Shown one piece after another: positions 10,018 through 22,208 of a stretch of 64,000 nucleotides of DNA (position 1 is the stretch's first letter; each line of letters opens with the position of its first letter). The stretch comes from Hyposmocoma kahamanoa (taxonomy: Eukaryota; Arthropoda; Insecta; Lepidoptera; Cosmopterigidae): contig NW_020653726.1 in the NCBI RefSeq assembly GCF_003589595.1, positions 14,415,119-14,479,118 of the forward strand. Direction: 5' to 3'. The position numbers were made by a program, and so were the translations under genes. The notes below the pieces were generated by a model, which ran no database searches, was not told the origin of the DNA, and saw only the letters and a list, made by a program, of their open reading frames with translations.

Positions 10018-12245
10018 CACAGGTTTCATCACAATTTTATTCTTCACCGCTAGCGAGAGGTATTGCTATGAAATATTCACAAATGTGTGTAAATTATAAA
10101 ATTAAATCATAGGCCGCTACAGGAGATCGAACCGTCGACCTCTCAATTAAAAATATAAATATAAAAATATATATACTTGTCGTAACGAAAATCTCGCTTT
10201 TTTTCAAATTTGAACTTTTCTTTCACTATTAATTTTGTTAAACTATAATTTTTCGTAGATTTTCTACAGATGGCGCTACGGTAAAAAAGTAGTTACAAAC
10301 CAAAAACAAAGTTCTGCAACTAGCACGCAGAAAAATTCGCTAGCTCGTCCTCGTGGCTGTTGGTTCGTTCCGCAACGTGAGGTACTGTACTGTACTGTGT
10401 ACACTGAAGGCGTTCGAATCTAATGCATTTTTTTAGTGTTCGATCTTTGTATTAACAATTATTACGTAATTTTACAAAAAATAATTGAATATCACGGTAG
10501 TAAAACATCGTAACATTCAATAAACTTAATATTATAACCCCATTTCCCGAAAGTTGAGTTTTTAGTATAGTGACACTATCGGTTTTTACTTGCGATATCT
10601 GTTCGGAAATTTAATAAATGATTTTCAACCAGAAAAATATAATCTCTGTTTACATTGACTTACAGTGAATGTCTGGTTATGAAAATTTTTTGGCTAATCA
10701 AAACTTGAGACATGTCTGTTTTCAACCTCGGGACTATCGAGACTTAAATTTTAACTTAAATTTGTTTAATTAAAAAGTATTAAAAATCAACTAACCATCT
10801 GGCATGGAATTGGCAACCTCTGTAGAGTGGAGCTTAGTATAATCTTTAGAGATTGAATGACGGTAGTAACATAATTGGTTATTTTCTATCTGAAACTGTA
10901 TTAAACACCATTTGTTTCTTACGTACCCACTGTAAAAAAGAAAAAACTTTCATATATAAGTTTTATATTACTTATAACTTTATAATTTGATAAATATAAA
11001 GAATTTAATTAAAATATTATATTTTGATTGCCTAAATGCCTGGCATATAAGTATAAAAATCTACTTTTGAAATCGTCTCATTTTCTCGGGATATTCAAGA
11101 CTGAATAATATTAATACTTTTTTCCCGGGACGCGTCAATGCAGCGAGACTGAAAGCCCTACTGGCTACAGTTGTTATTGATATTTTAATTTCCCAAAACA
11201 TGACTACAATTGTAATATTAACTTTATTAAATGTCATGATGTTTGACCACCATGATATTAAGTTATATACAGTGTCTGACGCTCTCCCAACTGACGAATT
11301 CTTTTTAGTACTTGTTACAGACTTTTGTTTTTGGTTTTTAACGGCTTTTTTGCTGTGACTGCAATTGTTTGTTACTACGTCATGTTATATGTAGTCTTAG
11401 CGTCACTAGGTACGACACCAACGGACTTGGAGGAAAGTGTTAGTAATTGTTTCAAATTATCAACACGCACCCTCCCTCGCTCGCTTCACATATTACCAGC
11501 TGCGTCGTCAACTATTTTGGACTGCTTACATTACATATATACATCAACACATGCGGAAGAAGTTATACGGCGGAACTGCTTGTTCGTCCCCCTGATAACC
11601 AGCGAGTTCGTGTAGAGAATATCTAAAAACTTGGAGAGACAAACAACTGCCAACAAGAGCATTCCGCCAGAAGGATGATTGGTGTAGTATTCAGGTCGAC
11701 TTGTACATATTGCGAGAAAAAACTTCCTGTAAAATGCTGCTAATTGTAAAAAAAATTCTGTTAATTCTCACGTTAATGTAATTAACAACTGCGGGTATTC
11801 CGGAATAAAAAAAATTCTCTTTAGTCCATTACAAACATTGCAATCTTGTCTTGTTTGCGTTGTCATATGACATGATACAATTTTCAAAATTGAATAGTTT
11901 CCATGGAATGAAAAATGATAAAAATGCGAGGAATATTGTTATTAGAAATATTGTAGCATATTGAAATTTATATCGACATAAATGCAGCACGGCAAATATA
12001 TACTTTGAAACGGTACATTAATCTACAATGAAATTATGATTTATTTGTTTGATAGTATGTACGATAGATATCGTTAGTATTAAGGAAGAATCGAACAAAT
12101 AGATTTTAAAATCTGACATTGTTATATGGCTCAATATCTTTGTCCTTTAATTCCTTTGATTTAATTTAATTCCTTTGGAATATAATGTATGTATTTAGAA
12201 TATGTCATATTTGTATGTCGAGCGCCCGCCGTTTATATATTTTTT
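10018..12245. other. Long unassigned non-coding stretch
   Basis: AT-rich, no gene recognised. A short tRNA-like piece lies at about 10109-10142 (minus strand), with GACGGTTCGATCTCC resembling a B box; it is too short for a tRNA. The 11325-11615 frame is hydrophobic at its N-terminus but has no family match I know. Confidence 0.4.
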
Positions 12246-12500
12246 TAAAACATTAAGTGACGGGACAAAAAAGTCGTGCGCCTGATATCAGTTGTAGTGC
12301 CACTCATAGCTTTCAGTCGCAAAGATCTTAGGCGCACTGCCGCTGTGCTCCTGAGACACAAGTTGATAAGTCCCAAGTGCTTGTAATTTCACTAGGTCCC
12401 TTACCCTTCAAAACCGGAACACAGTAATGCTGACATTACTGCTTGGCGGCAGAAATAGTTAAGGTGGCAGTACTACCCAGAATGAGCTCTATTGCTACTA
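12246..12500 (-). repeat. SINE-like family A
   Basis: Minus copy from AAAACATTAAGTGACGGG through GCTTGGCGGCAGAAATAG to GAGCTCTATTGCTACTA. It lacks the stretch that usually holds GGTAAGCGACACGCC. Confidence 0.85.
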
Positions 12501-12966
12501 AAATATAAACATAATTAAATAATATAACACACCAAATAAGTTTCCACTTTGAAAATTAATTAGAATCTAAAAAAAATTGGTTTAAGCCGTTAAAATACGT
12601 AACAACATTAATCTACATATTATGAGCAGATACTAGCGTATAATGGAAGGCAAAATTTCTTAATCCAGGAATGGAGCCGGCGCCGGGCACTGTAAGGCTT
12701 CTCGGATAGAGTTCCACCGGGATCATGTTCACGAGTTACGTGTTCTCGCCCTCCTGTGTTTTCAATTTGTCTTCGTTGTATTGTTAGGGGAATTGAAACT
12801 GGTGTGGCTGAAAAAACTAAGATGGAACTTACTATAAATTTAACCCGTTCATGGGTAGTTACAGCGTTTACGTAAAATAAAATATCAGATACCCCGTTTC
12901 GTTATATGGTCTGAAAAAACCAACTACGGTCTTTGAGGTGCAATTTCCAAGTCCTTTTTGTATTGT
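12501..12966. other. Unassigned spacer
   Basis: Contains a GC-richer piece around 12660-12770. No gene or repeat recognised. Confidence 0.35.
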
Positions 12967-13185
12967 TAGGTCAGGGAAGTACTGCTACCTCATCTATTTT
13001 TGCCGCCAAGCAATATAGTTAGCATTACTGTGCTCCGGTTTTGAAGGATGACGGGCGCAGTGGCAGTGCGCCTTAGATCTCTGCGATTTAAAGCTCTGAG
13101 TGGCACTGCAACTGTTATGGACAGGCGTGTAGCTTACCATCAGGCGCACGACATGTTCATCCCGTCACTTGATATTATAAAAACA
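12967..13185 (+). repeat. SINE-like family A, internally deleted
   Basis: From GTCAGGGAAGTACTGC to TTGATATTATAAAAA. The CTAGTGAAATTACAGGCACATGG segment is missing: GGTTTTGAAGG joins directly to ATGACGGGCGCAGTGG. Confidence 0.85.
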
Positions 13186-14476
13186 ATTAAAGATAAATTC
13201 CGAAAATCTGAGAGGTGCAAGTCCGGATTCTACTATTTTTCTAATTTGGAATAAAAACATTTCTTCTTCTTCTTCCTGTCCTTATGAAAAAAAAAATAAA
13301 ATTGTTGCCGCCTACTGCTTCTCCATAGAGAAGTATCAACAATGTATTGAGAAAATTCAATGATTTTATTGAACATTTTATATTGAATCAATATAAGCAC
13401 TACGGTAAGAAAAGTAGTGCATTTTTGTGTGCGGTATATACTGTCCATGAATGGGTTAATTTCATGACTCATTTCGCTTGCCGAATAAAATTTTTTTTAC
13501 CTTAATTTCGGCTAAATATGACATGTGAAAATTATAAAAACACACGTTATTTTGAATATAGTTATGGAGAAAAAAAGTAGCAGGTTTTAGTAATTACAGT
13601 TTTTAACACGAATTAATTTTTAGTTTCAGTACGTATATTACGTTTTCAGTTTCTTAATTATTTGTTACCTTTTTAAGCTGATGGCTCTATTACCAATGTT
13701 TAATAAATAAATAATAATAACAAGGATAGCTAATTTGCATATTTGAAACATGTGGGTATTTCGAAGTAGACAAAATAAACTATTCTTTAATACGTTTCGG
13801 ATGATCGGAAATTTGTACTATTAAGTTATTTAGGAATTTAGCCTGAAAATCATTTCCGTAGACGTTAAGAAACTATATCAACTGCTGGCACCAGGCCAAT
13901 AGCCATTCAGATTGTCTTCGTATTATACACTTGGATGATATTTTTAAGAAAGGACTGGAAGTGACCTTTGATAAACGTAATATGGCGGGTAAATTTAACT
14001 GTTTGAAAATAATCTAGAAAAATCGAATGAAGCTAATTTTAATTTGAAATTAATTACTACATGGAATTTGTTTTTTGAACCATATTACAAATGTATATAG
14101 TACAGAATGCAATATATAACGAAAGAACTATACTATACCCCAGATTTTGCTACTCGTATCTAAAATCGTCAAACTCTTTTATGTCATAGAGTCATACACA
14201 GTCTGTTTATTGCATAAATACATCGTACACGGAAACATACATGTCTAAAATAATGAATTTTAACGTTTAGAAAATACCTAGGTAGCAACTTGAAACAGTT
14301 CTATCTTTCATAATACCGAGCTCAGGTAACATTATCCTTAAGTGGGCAATTCGCTCTACTGCTGAAAAACAGTATTTAGATGGGAGAAGCCAAGGTAATT
14401 ACTTAGCCACTATTATCTAGTGCATAATAACATAAGCTATGTTGATACTTATTTTAAAATAAGTAGTATTAGTTAC
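13186..14476. other. Unassigned non-coding, AT-rich
   Basis: Short A-rich runs (13285-13300). No gene or window repeat recognised. Confidence 0.4.
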
Positions 14477-14666
14477 CCCTAGGAAAGCAATGATTTTTTA
14501 ACGTGTGTCGCGGATGCCATGGACACACACATAGACAACCACAAATTACACTCAAACTCACGAAGGAAATAAATGTAAGCAATACAAATATACATATCTC
14601 TCGGTCCTGGAATCGAACTCCTGTGTGGCAGACCAACATGGCAACCGTTCGGCCACCGAGGCAGTT
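14477..14666 (-). repeat. tRNA-derived SINE family B
   Basis: Minus copy. Read on the minus strand it begins with a tRNA-like head (GCCTCGGTGGCCGAACGGTT as A box, then a B-box region reduced to GAGTTCGATTCCAG). A body with ATTTATTTCCTTCGTGAG and TGTGGTTGTCTATGTGTGTG follows. It is more diverged than the 36.9-kb copy. Confidence 0.8.
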
Positions 14667-14890
14667 AGATTACTTCCGCATTAAGTATTTAACAAATATA
14701 ATGATTTTCTTTATTTGAAATGTATGCCGTTTAATTATATTCATTATACTAAAATTCAAAGACGAGTCAAGGTATTAATCATAGTTTCCAAACAAGTAGT
14801 GAATTTCCGCCTGTTCAGCGCATCAATACCGACACGTCCCTCGCAGCGTAGGGTTGTCCCATTATTGTTTTAGTTGTCTTTTTTTTAGAA
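14667..14890. other. Unassigned spacer
   Basis: Nothing recognised. Confidence 0.3.
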
Positions 14891-15185
14891 TAGAGTGATG
14901 AGACGAACCAGTCGTGTGCCTGGTGATCACCAGCAACACGCCTGTCCATAACAGTTGCAGTGCCCTTCAGAGTTTTAAATCGCAAAGATTCTGAGGGCTA
15001 CTGCCACTGCGCCAGTTTCCCTGAGACATAGGTTGACAAGTTCCATGTGCCTGTAATTTGACCATCACTCTTACCCTTCAAAACCCGAACGCGGTAATGC
15101 TCACATTACTGCTTGGCGGCAGAAATAGTTAAAGTGACAGCACTTCCCTGAACGAACTCTTTCACAAGGAGCTCTAATGTCTACT
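14891..15185 (-). repeat. SINE-like family A, near full-length
   Basis: Minus copy with all family blocks from GAGTGATGAGACGAACCAG to CACAAGGAGCTCTAATG. Confidence 0.85.
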
Positions 15186-15781
15186 CTCTGGCTACAATTT
15201 ATTTATTTATCTATCTTTATTATATATATAATATATAATTTATCTCGATTATGAGAGTATTATCATAAAATAGAAATAAAGTGAGTTTGAATAAACATAA
15301 CACATTTATAAATAGAAAAAATATAAATTCAATACAGAAAAAGATTTTAAAGATTTTAGACACAGAGCGAATTCTTCAATTCTATAATAAACGGCGTGTG
15401 CGACCCGTGCTTTGCAACTCGAGTGCAACGTGAGGTTATGCAAATGTGTGTTTCCGTACACGGGACACGGCGGGCGTTCACACATACAAGCCGCGCTGCT
15501 ATGTTTGTATGGAGTTGGATTATTTGTCTTACTAAATATGTATAAAAGGAGCTTAAATGGAATTAGGTTGGACATATTTGATGAGGATTAAGGAGACGTA
15601 GCAGTTACAAAAACGTGAGACGTCCTGCAGATGAGTAGAAGATGGGTGATATTAGCGAGAATGGTGGTGGATAGCACAAATTATTGTACCCAGCATCGAG
15701 CGAGTGCTGCATAATATGCCGCAGACGAGACCAAAGATGGGTGCTTGAGTGGCGAGTCAGAGAAAGGTGAAGACCCCTAAC
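15186..15781. other. Unassigned non-coding
   Basis: Low-complexity TATATATAATATATAATT at 15220-15240. An 89-codon minus-strand frame has no domain. Confidence 0.35.
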
Positions 15782-15990
15782 CTTCTAGTTCTGAGTAAAT
15801 CAGTGTGAAGAAAGATGTCAAACAAACTTAAACTATAAACAGTGAATCCGTAAAATTCATTTTCGAATAAATTTTATCTTTTTTACATTACATAAATATA
15901 AATTTAATAAAAAAGCAGGAATTCCTTTACACTTTTCTGTTGAATGTGTAAGAATGCGTAGAACCGTAGAATAAGGTCAGCTAGAGGGTC
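15782..15990 (+). repeat. Dispersed repeat family H, copy 1
   Basis: Shares GTTCTGAGTA, TCCGTAAAATTCATTTTCG, ACATTACATAAATA and CTTTTACACTTxTCTTGTTGA-type blocks in the same order as 20686-20925. Non-coding, class unknown. Confidence 0.6.
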
Positions 15991-16868
15991 AGGTATCTCG
16001 GGGCATAGACTGCACATGAATTTAGGTAGGCATCCGATGCCGACCTTATCAAAGTATCAACCACACAAGGTATCTGTATATCTCCTGTTATTTTGTATTA
16101 TTTGCGTGAATAGTTCGTGTTTTAATTTAATAAAAAAAAAATTATTTTTATTGTACTTACGTGTTTTTATTTCGTAATTATTTTATTTATGTTTTACGTT
16201 GAATGTTTTGATTATGTTTTGTTTTTGTCCCGTTTCGTTTCGTTTTCTTTTGTGGTGTCATTGTGGTAAACAAATACATGTATTTTCTTTCTTTCTTTCA
16301 TAGTGGCGGGCAAAAATTGAATGAGAAAGGCACAATATCGAAAGGAATGTAGTTACATTGGGAGAGATCTACTCTCAGCATTTGGGTGGACAGAGATTGA
16401 AAAAGAAGAAATCCCAAAAAAAGTTGAAAATGAAGTCGGGCAGTTTGTGATTATTTTGTGCCTCTGTATTGTCTTTATATAATATCATAAGACTCATTGT
16501 CTGTACACAACAATGTGAGGCAAACATTAAGGTGGTTTAATTAATTGTTTCACTTAGAACAAAGTACCTACTGTTGTTCAATTATTCGTAACTGGATGCG
16601 GGATCAAGGTTTTCTTTGAAACTACAAGGTTCTTTTCCACAAGACAGAAATGGTCAGCAGCAGTGGCTGTTCTATGCTTTGGCCTTGACTAATGGGACCC
16701 CTCGAGCCATTGTAGACCGAAAGATAACACGTTTTTGATTTTTATGTTTAGCTATTTACATGTTTCTATTGTAAATAGGTCATGACGAAATTGACATAGT
16801 ATTTTGTGTACGATAACAAAATGTTACTTTAAAAATCATTGCTGTTTGATATATTCCATAGAAGACCA
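15991..16868. other. Unassigned non-coding, with a TTTC tail motif
   Basis: At 16245-16303 a TTGTGGT/CAAATA block followed by CTTTCTTTCTTTC recurs at 44485-44522 (called T here). It looks like the simple-repeat tail of a retroposon. At 16543-16612 a TGTTTCACTTAG/CAATTATTCG/ATGCGGGATCA series recurs at 18436-18491. Confidence 0.4.
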
Positions 16869-17263
16869 TTTAGAGGGTTACCCACGGAGACTTTTAGCAG
16901 TGATACAAACGCGTGACTGCATGGATATAAACGCGCGATTGCATTGCTACACTTGTGATTTGTAAGCTATTGCATCGATGTAATCGCGCGTTTGTATCGA
17001 TGCAATCGTGCGTTTGTATCGATGCAATCGCGCGGTTGATTCGATGCTATCGCGCATTTGTGTCGATGCAATCGCGCGTTTGATTCTATGCAATCGAGCG
17101 TTTGTATCGATGCAGTCGCGCATTTGTATCAATGCAATCGCGCGTTTGATTCGATGCAATCGCGCGTTTGTATCGGTGCAATCGCGTGTTTGATGCAATC
17201 GAACGTTTCACGAATGCACGTTTGCATCGCTGCTAAAAGTCGCCATATGTACCCTCTCTTAGA
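16869..17263. mobile_element. Inverted-repeat element enclosing a minisatellite (MITE-like)
   Basis: GACTTTTAGCAGTGATACAA (16889 on) and the complement of TTGCATCGCTGCTAAAAGTC (ending 17241) match at about 21 of 23 positions across the full arm. Similarity extends outward through AGAGGGT. The structure is about 395 bp, non-coding, and its interior is a 22-bp tandem array. A few units left of the array centre are in the reverse orientation (AAACGCGCGATTGCAT at about 16929). Confidence 0.65.
16976..17195 (+). repeat. Minisatellite, ten 22-bp units
   Basis: Ten consecutive units, each exactly 22 bp, with consensus CGATGCAATCGCGCGTTTGT plus AT or TT. Units differ by one to four bases and never in length. 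The frames through it give Cys-Asn-Arg-Ala repeats by chance. Confidence 0.95.
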
Positions 17264-18056
17264 AGAGCTAAACTAGGTCTCAACTCACCTGTCTCCCGTC
17301 TGTCCAGATTACACAATGAGCTTAGTATCAGTGTGGATAAATGTTCTCGGAGTCACTAACAGGTTTCCTCAAAGCAACTAAACGTGATTAATATCTTGTC
17401 TATAATTGTTTTCTATTTTTATTCTATTTACAAATTTTGTATCCTTGTATTTCCTGGTATTGTAACTCAAATATTAAGATTATTCCGCTCAGTGCAATTG
17501 TGTTTTATCATCTGTTACTACCAGATGTGCGTCTTGTTAAAATATTCTTACCTGTGTAAATTGAATTTGTAATTAATGTAACAACTGTTGATAAAACTAA
17601 TAAAAAAAATCCTCAAATGGCAGTAGGCTTATAAAACTTAACTATCACCATTGGATTTTGCACGAAACAAGCTGTTACTTACTGCATACTAAATTTGGAT
17701 GGGTTACACGGAAATCTATAAATGGGCTTACTCGGAGCTGTAGCTATATATTGTAGTTATTCTTCATTTTCACGGATCATGTATACACAATGTATAATAA
17801 GGTTAGTAGAAAATTATTTTTTTTTACAAATTTTTCCAAGCAATTGTTATTTATGCAAACAGTATCAGATTCAATACTAAAAGTACAACTGAATTTACAT
17901 ACTTGTACCATTTTAATCATTTAGTCAATAATATACAGAACTATACTTTGCTTTACTTAGTATTATACAGAAAATTTTTGGGTCTAATACAAATGAGGCG
18001 CCATTTCTTTTAGTCATTTTGTAAGCAAAGCAATTTAATAAAAACCGTAAAACAAA
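17264..18056. other. Unassigned non-coding, AT-rich
   Basis: Nothing recognised. Confidence 0.35.
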
Positions 18057-18320
18057 ATTCTCAAACATATTTACTACCTTTATGTAATTGTTGCGTTTTT
18101 TTACTCGTAGCATTCACTAAAGATTAAATAGAAATATCCTGTATTTCAAAACCTTGCACTATAAAAAACTTAAAGAAACAGAGGTTCGAAACGTTGAACG
18201 GAAACTTTTTATAAAATAATAACATATTTTCGTGTCAATTGCAAAACCAATAAGTTGTTGTTTCAAGAAAAAGGTTTATGACCACAACTTCTTTGTTTAC
18301 AATTTTTCTAATTCCAAAAA
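18057..18320 (+). repeat. Dispersed repeat family E, copy 1
   Basis: Shares ATTCTCAAACATATTTACTA, CACTAAAGATTAAAT, CTTGCACTATAAAAAA, TTAAAGAAACAGAGGT and TTCTTTGTTTACA in order with 43257-43600. Non-coding. Confidence 0.7.
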
Positions 18321-18544
18321 AAGAATTATAAATACATAACTGGCGAACTTCTAACATGTTGTTTATGACATGCAAAGTATATAAGGGAGCGGAGAGCAGC
18401 ATTAAACAGTTTTCACGAGATAGGTCTAATTAAGCGTTTCACTTAGCAGTGAGCGGTGTCACTCAATTATTCGCAACTACATGCGGGATCACGGACCTTC
18501 TGCCTACGCCTCTGTGATGCCAGCGATAAAACCTACCCCCTTTA
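18321..18544. other. Unassigned, with short shared segment
   Basis: Holds the second copy of the GTTTCACTTAG/CAATTATTCG/ATGCGGGATCA series also at 16543-16612. GTATATAAGGGAG at about 18378 is TATA-like but isolated. Confidence 0.35.
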
Positions 18545-18920
18545 CTCACCCACGTTGCGGTGGCGTTTTCTCACGCAGATTGTTTCTTGCGCGCTATTCA
18601 TTCCAAATCCGAGACTATACAGATCTAGAATGCTCGGATCCATGTCGGATGTCGGGAAAATACGAATATTGCTTGTACACCTAAAGACAAATGATCCCTG
18701 TGACATTTCGGACCCTCATTTCTCGGATTCAGAACTGGGGGTCTACACTCGTTCTTTTCCCGATATCAAAACTCGATCAAATTAAAAGACAATTTCGAGT
18801 ATGAAGCTTCATTCGCATCATGCGTTTTTTAATTTGGTCGATTATTACTAGAGTTATTACTCATTTGACAGTCATTGTTTCGGACGGAGAATGAGAGTTC
18901 AGGGCTTCTGACACGAACCG
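18545..18920 (+). mobile_element. Family C element, copy 2
   Basis: Opposite orientation to the copy nested at 7273-7688. Shared blocks include ATTCCAAATCCGAGACTATA, CCCTGTGACATTTCGGACC, TCGGATTCAGAACTGGGGGT, ATGAAGCTTCATTCGCATCA and TTTGACAGTCATTGTTTCGG. Ends are less clear than in copy 1. Confidence 0.65.
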
Positions 18921-19744
18921 GAAGTAGTATAAAAAAGAAAAACAAAGAAAAAAAGAAAAAAAAAAGTATGCAAACGCTGTTACACTTTAAGAAAGTTCAT
19001 TAAAAATGCGTAGTTGCATTCTAGGTTGTTCAGTTGTAGAATGCGGTATGCGTTGTCATACATACAGATCGAAATAGGCAGTGTATTTAACAAAAGGTTC
19101 CACACAGGCGCGATCAGAAGAAACGATCATCCAGAGATATATCCTCCAGTATCTCACAGGACTTCCTATGCATTATTAGTACGTAATTAGCTCAACTACA
19201 TACAATCGTTTAAATAGACCGCTGAACTTACGTCCTCTAAATAAGCATCATGTTAAAAACAAATTACAAACATGGCTTCAAACCCTCAACTATGCGGAAA
19301 CTGAAAAATTATTGACAAAGACCACTTAATTTTATAACTGCACTATGCTATATATTCGTATTTATTTTACTGAACCTTCACACAACACTCATACACACAG
19401 ACACTCTATCACATCTCCCCCCACACACACTCACTCGTTTACAGACTGTCTGCATGTTCTAAATTTTACAAAATTTTAATATAACATTTACGTGGAGCTC
19501 CATGTTATTAGGGACCTAAGAAATATTGTGTTCATGATGGATTACTGACTCCTAAGATACAAGTTTTCTTAGTTTAGGAATCAATGGATCGCTTAATTGT
19601 TACGAAAAACTGTATTTACGCAATGTACCACCAAATATTATTTTTGTGCATAAATATACATATATTATATTATACTATACCTAAACCTCAAGTACTACTC
19701 TCTCTGGAATCTATTGCTATTTAAAAACATAATTTTAGTATCTG
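18921..19744. other. Unassigned non-coding
   Basis: Starts with an A/G-only stretch at about 18931-18966. CACACA-rich pieces lie near 19380-19440. No gene recognised. Confidence 0.4.
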
Positions 19745-19806
19745 TAGTCGTCCAGGGAAGTACCTTACTCATTTCTGTTGTCAAACAGTAATGCTCACAT
19801 TAAGTT
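19745..19806 (+). repeat. SINE-like family A fragment
   Basis: Only GTCGTCCAGGGAAGTACC through AACAGTAATGCTCACATTAA remains. It ends at a TTGATGATGATGA run. Confidence 0.7.
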
Positions 19807-20445
19807 GATGATGATGACATAGATAGAACAAATACAAAGAAAAATTCATTCAATCCGGCTATTCACAGGTTTCTCACAGGCTGCACTTCAGCATGAGTGG
19901 CGAGTCTTAACGGGATCCCACGGCATCTTTGGATGATGGCGCATACAGAAGGTTTAGTGGGTAAGCCTCCAAGGACCCATCAGGCGAGCTTGTAACGCCA
20001 GGTGGGTCAACGGAGGAGAGTGATACATAACCCCGCAATGTCATCGTCCGCGGAGGGGTATGCGTAATGCATTTTCCTGTGTATAAAAAAATTGTGAAGT
20101 CTGATAACTCGTTCCGTTACTTAGTTGGGAGACCGATCTTACCCCATTTTGTCGAAAAAGTCGCAGGTTCCAGTACAGCTGGATCGCAGGAAGTTCTCGT
20201 TGTGTTTGTTCGATCATTGTGTTTTCACAAAAAATATTATGATAATCATGGTAGTCAAAACATCTTGATATTTACTATATTGAGGATGTAGTTATTTTTT
20301 AATAGAAATAAGTAATTTTGTTTATATGTAACCTCTGTTGTACAGACATTATAGATAAACAAAATTACTTTGGTATTACAAAGGTATAACATTACTATAT
20401 ACAGATGAACACTTTATTAAGTATTCATCTGTGTACAGTCGATGG
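19807..20445. other. Unassigned; possible LINE 3' end at the start
   Basis: A (GATGAT) run followed by about 230 bp of GC-richer sequence (to about 20060) resembles a minus-strand non-LTR element end with a simple-repeat tail, but no coding sequence is present. The rest is AT-rich. Confidence 0.35.
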
Positions 20446-20658
20446 TCAGTTCTGCCGCCAAGCCGCCAAGCAGTAAAGCGAGCATTACTGCGTTCCGGAT
20501 TTGAAGGGTAAGGGTGCTAGTGAAATTACAGGCACATAAGACTTTTCGACTTATATATATAGCGTGACGGGCGCAGCGGCACTGCAACTGTTATGGACAG
20601 GCGTGACGCTTACCACCAGGCGCACGACTTGTTCATCCCGTCCCTATCATAAAAAATA
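20446..20658 (+). repeat. SINE-like family A, internally deleted
   Basis: Contains GCCGCCAAG duplicated in tandem at the start. It lacks the segment between two GGCA[GC]TG motifs (GGGCGCAGCGGCACTGCAAC is the fused junction). Ends CCTATCATAAAAAATA. Confidence 0.85.
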
Positions 20659-20685
20659 CACCTGATTCACTAATCGACTATTTGG

Positions 20686-20925
20686 TTCTGAGTAGATAAG
20701 AAGTGAAGGAAAGCGTTAAATAAAATTTAATCTTTAACCTGTGGTCCGTAAAATTAATTTTCGGACAACTTCCTTATTGCGTCATTAGCGAATGGCGTTT
20801 TAAGAAACTTTTTAAGTCACACATTTTTCTTTAATCACATTACATAAATACAAATTTCAAGCAAAAAGCTGGCATTCTTTTACACTTGTCTTGTTGATTG
20901 CGTAAAAAGGCTCTCAGGCAAAAAT
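20686..20925 (+). repeat. Dispersed repeat family H, copy 2
   Basis: Same block order as 15782-15990, with a longer middle. Confidence 0.6.
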
Positions 20926-21589
20926 CTTTTGGCGTCGACTGTACTGTGTTTATGTGAGCAATGTACGTTTTAGTTGCTTTATTTTACAGGTAATTAATTT
21001 TGTACCTTATCACAATGGTTTATAATATAATATTATAGAATTAAGATACTCTAGCTGCTATGGGTACTTTTGATTCTGTGCAGACAGAATTCTGGCTGTA
21101 AAATTGCACACCCAAATAAATAAGAAATAATATTCTTTATCATCCTATGAATTTTTTATTATAAGAGATATTTGAACGTAAGAAAATATATTCTGGTCAG
21201 TAGAATGTAATATTTTTTACATGTATCGCTGAATTTGAAGATACTGGGAGTGTCCATAAAATCTCGTCGACTTACTTTCTCAATCCAGTATCTTAAAGCA
21301 CAAAGTTATTGAAATGGAAAAACTGGATTGTATATACAAATTTTGCAGGCTGTTTTCACATAACATTTCTTTCGTATTTACACACTGCCATTTACCTATT
21401 CTTAAAGTAATGCATCCAAATGAAGACCCTTGATAAGAAATTTAAAATAAATAGAAAGTTTTGCTTCTCCTGAATAATCACTTTTTATATAACACGAGTT
21501 TGAGAAAGTAAGGCTTCGATTTTGTACCTACATTTTGCCCTCGTTGTCATACATAAGTAACGCATTTACATTTCGGTAACTTTCGAGAT
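20926..21589. other. Unassigned non-coding, AT-rich
   Basis: Nothing recognised. Confidence 0.35.
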
Positions 21590-21750
21590 TGGCATCTAAA
21601 GTTTTTTTTGCTACTGAAAATGTCAGTTACGCTGATTTTGCTTAACAATAAAACTGAAACTAAACTAAACTCAACCGTTCATTTTGCTGATCCCAGGTAT
21701 GTTAATAACTCATTTTCGCTAAAAATGTCGATTACGTTAGTTATAATTTC
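21590..21750 (+). repeat. Dispersed repeat family F, copy 1
   Basis: Shares TACGCTGATTTTGCTT, ACAATAAAACTGAAACTAAA, GCTGATCCCAG and AATAACTCA with 44268-44425. Confidence 0.65.
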
Positions 21751-21924
21751 CTAATTGTATATAATCGTACGTAATATACAGGCTACACCACAGCTATGTG
21801 TCACGGGGGAAAATATCTTTAAATATTGTAGATATGATATTTTGCTTCGTAGAGACATTAATTCATTTATAAAAGTAAGTAATACTGCTTTCAAAGATTT
21901 TTTTAAGTTGTTTGCCTCATCTGT
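21751..21924. other. Unassigned spacer
   Basis: Nothing recognised. Confidence 0.3.
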
Positions 21925-22170
21925 ATATCTGTCGCCAAGCAGTAATGTCAGCATTACTGTGTTCCGATTTTGAAGGGTAAGGGTACTGATGAAATTACAG
22001 GCACATGGGACTTGTCAACTTATGTCTCAGTGTAACGGGCGCAGTGGCAGTGCCTCTCAGATCTTTGCGATTTAATGCTCTGGGTGGCACCGCGACTGTT
22101 ATAGATAGGCGTGTAGCTTGCCATCAGGCGCGTTCGTCCTGTCACTAAATATCATTAAAAAAAATTTGCA
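21925..22170 (+). repeat. SINE-like family A, 5'-truncated
   Basis: Starts within the family at CTGTCGCCAAGCAGTAATG and ends TATCATTAAAAAAAAT. A 5' truncation with an A-rich 3' end is the retroposon pattern. Confidence 0.85.
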
Positions 22171-22208
22171 AATTCAGTCGACCAAATGTGAAAAAAACGT
22201 CTGTGTAC

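Noticed and set aside
9824..10099. Open frame with a long His-Thr repeat
   Set aside because: It is the translation of the CA microsatellite.
11325..11615. 96-codon frame with hydrophobic N-terminus
   Set aside because: A possible signal sequence alone is not enough; codon use and context do not suggest a gene.
13048..13254. Recurrent protein with the RSLRFKALSGTATVMDRRVA motif (also at 4222 and 39626)
   Set aside because: It is the same chance frame through family A copies; stops and frameshifts differ between copies and the family is non-coding.
16947..17276. Three overlapping repeat proteins, or a CRISPR-like array
   Set aside because: The frames are translations of the 22-bp minisatellite on both strands. 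Units abut with no spacers, so it is not CRISPR.
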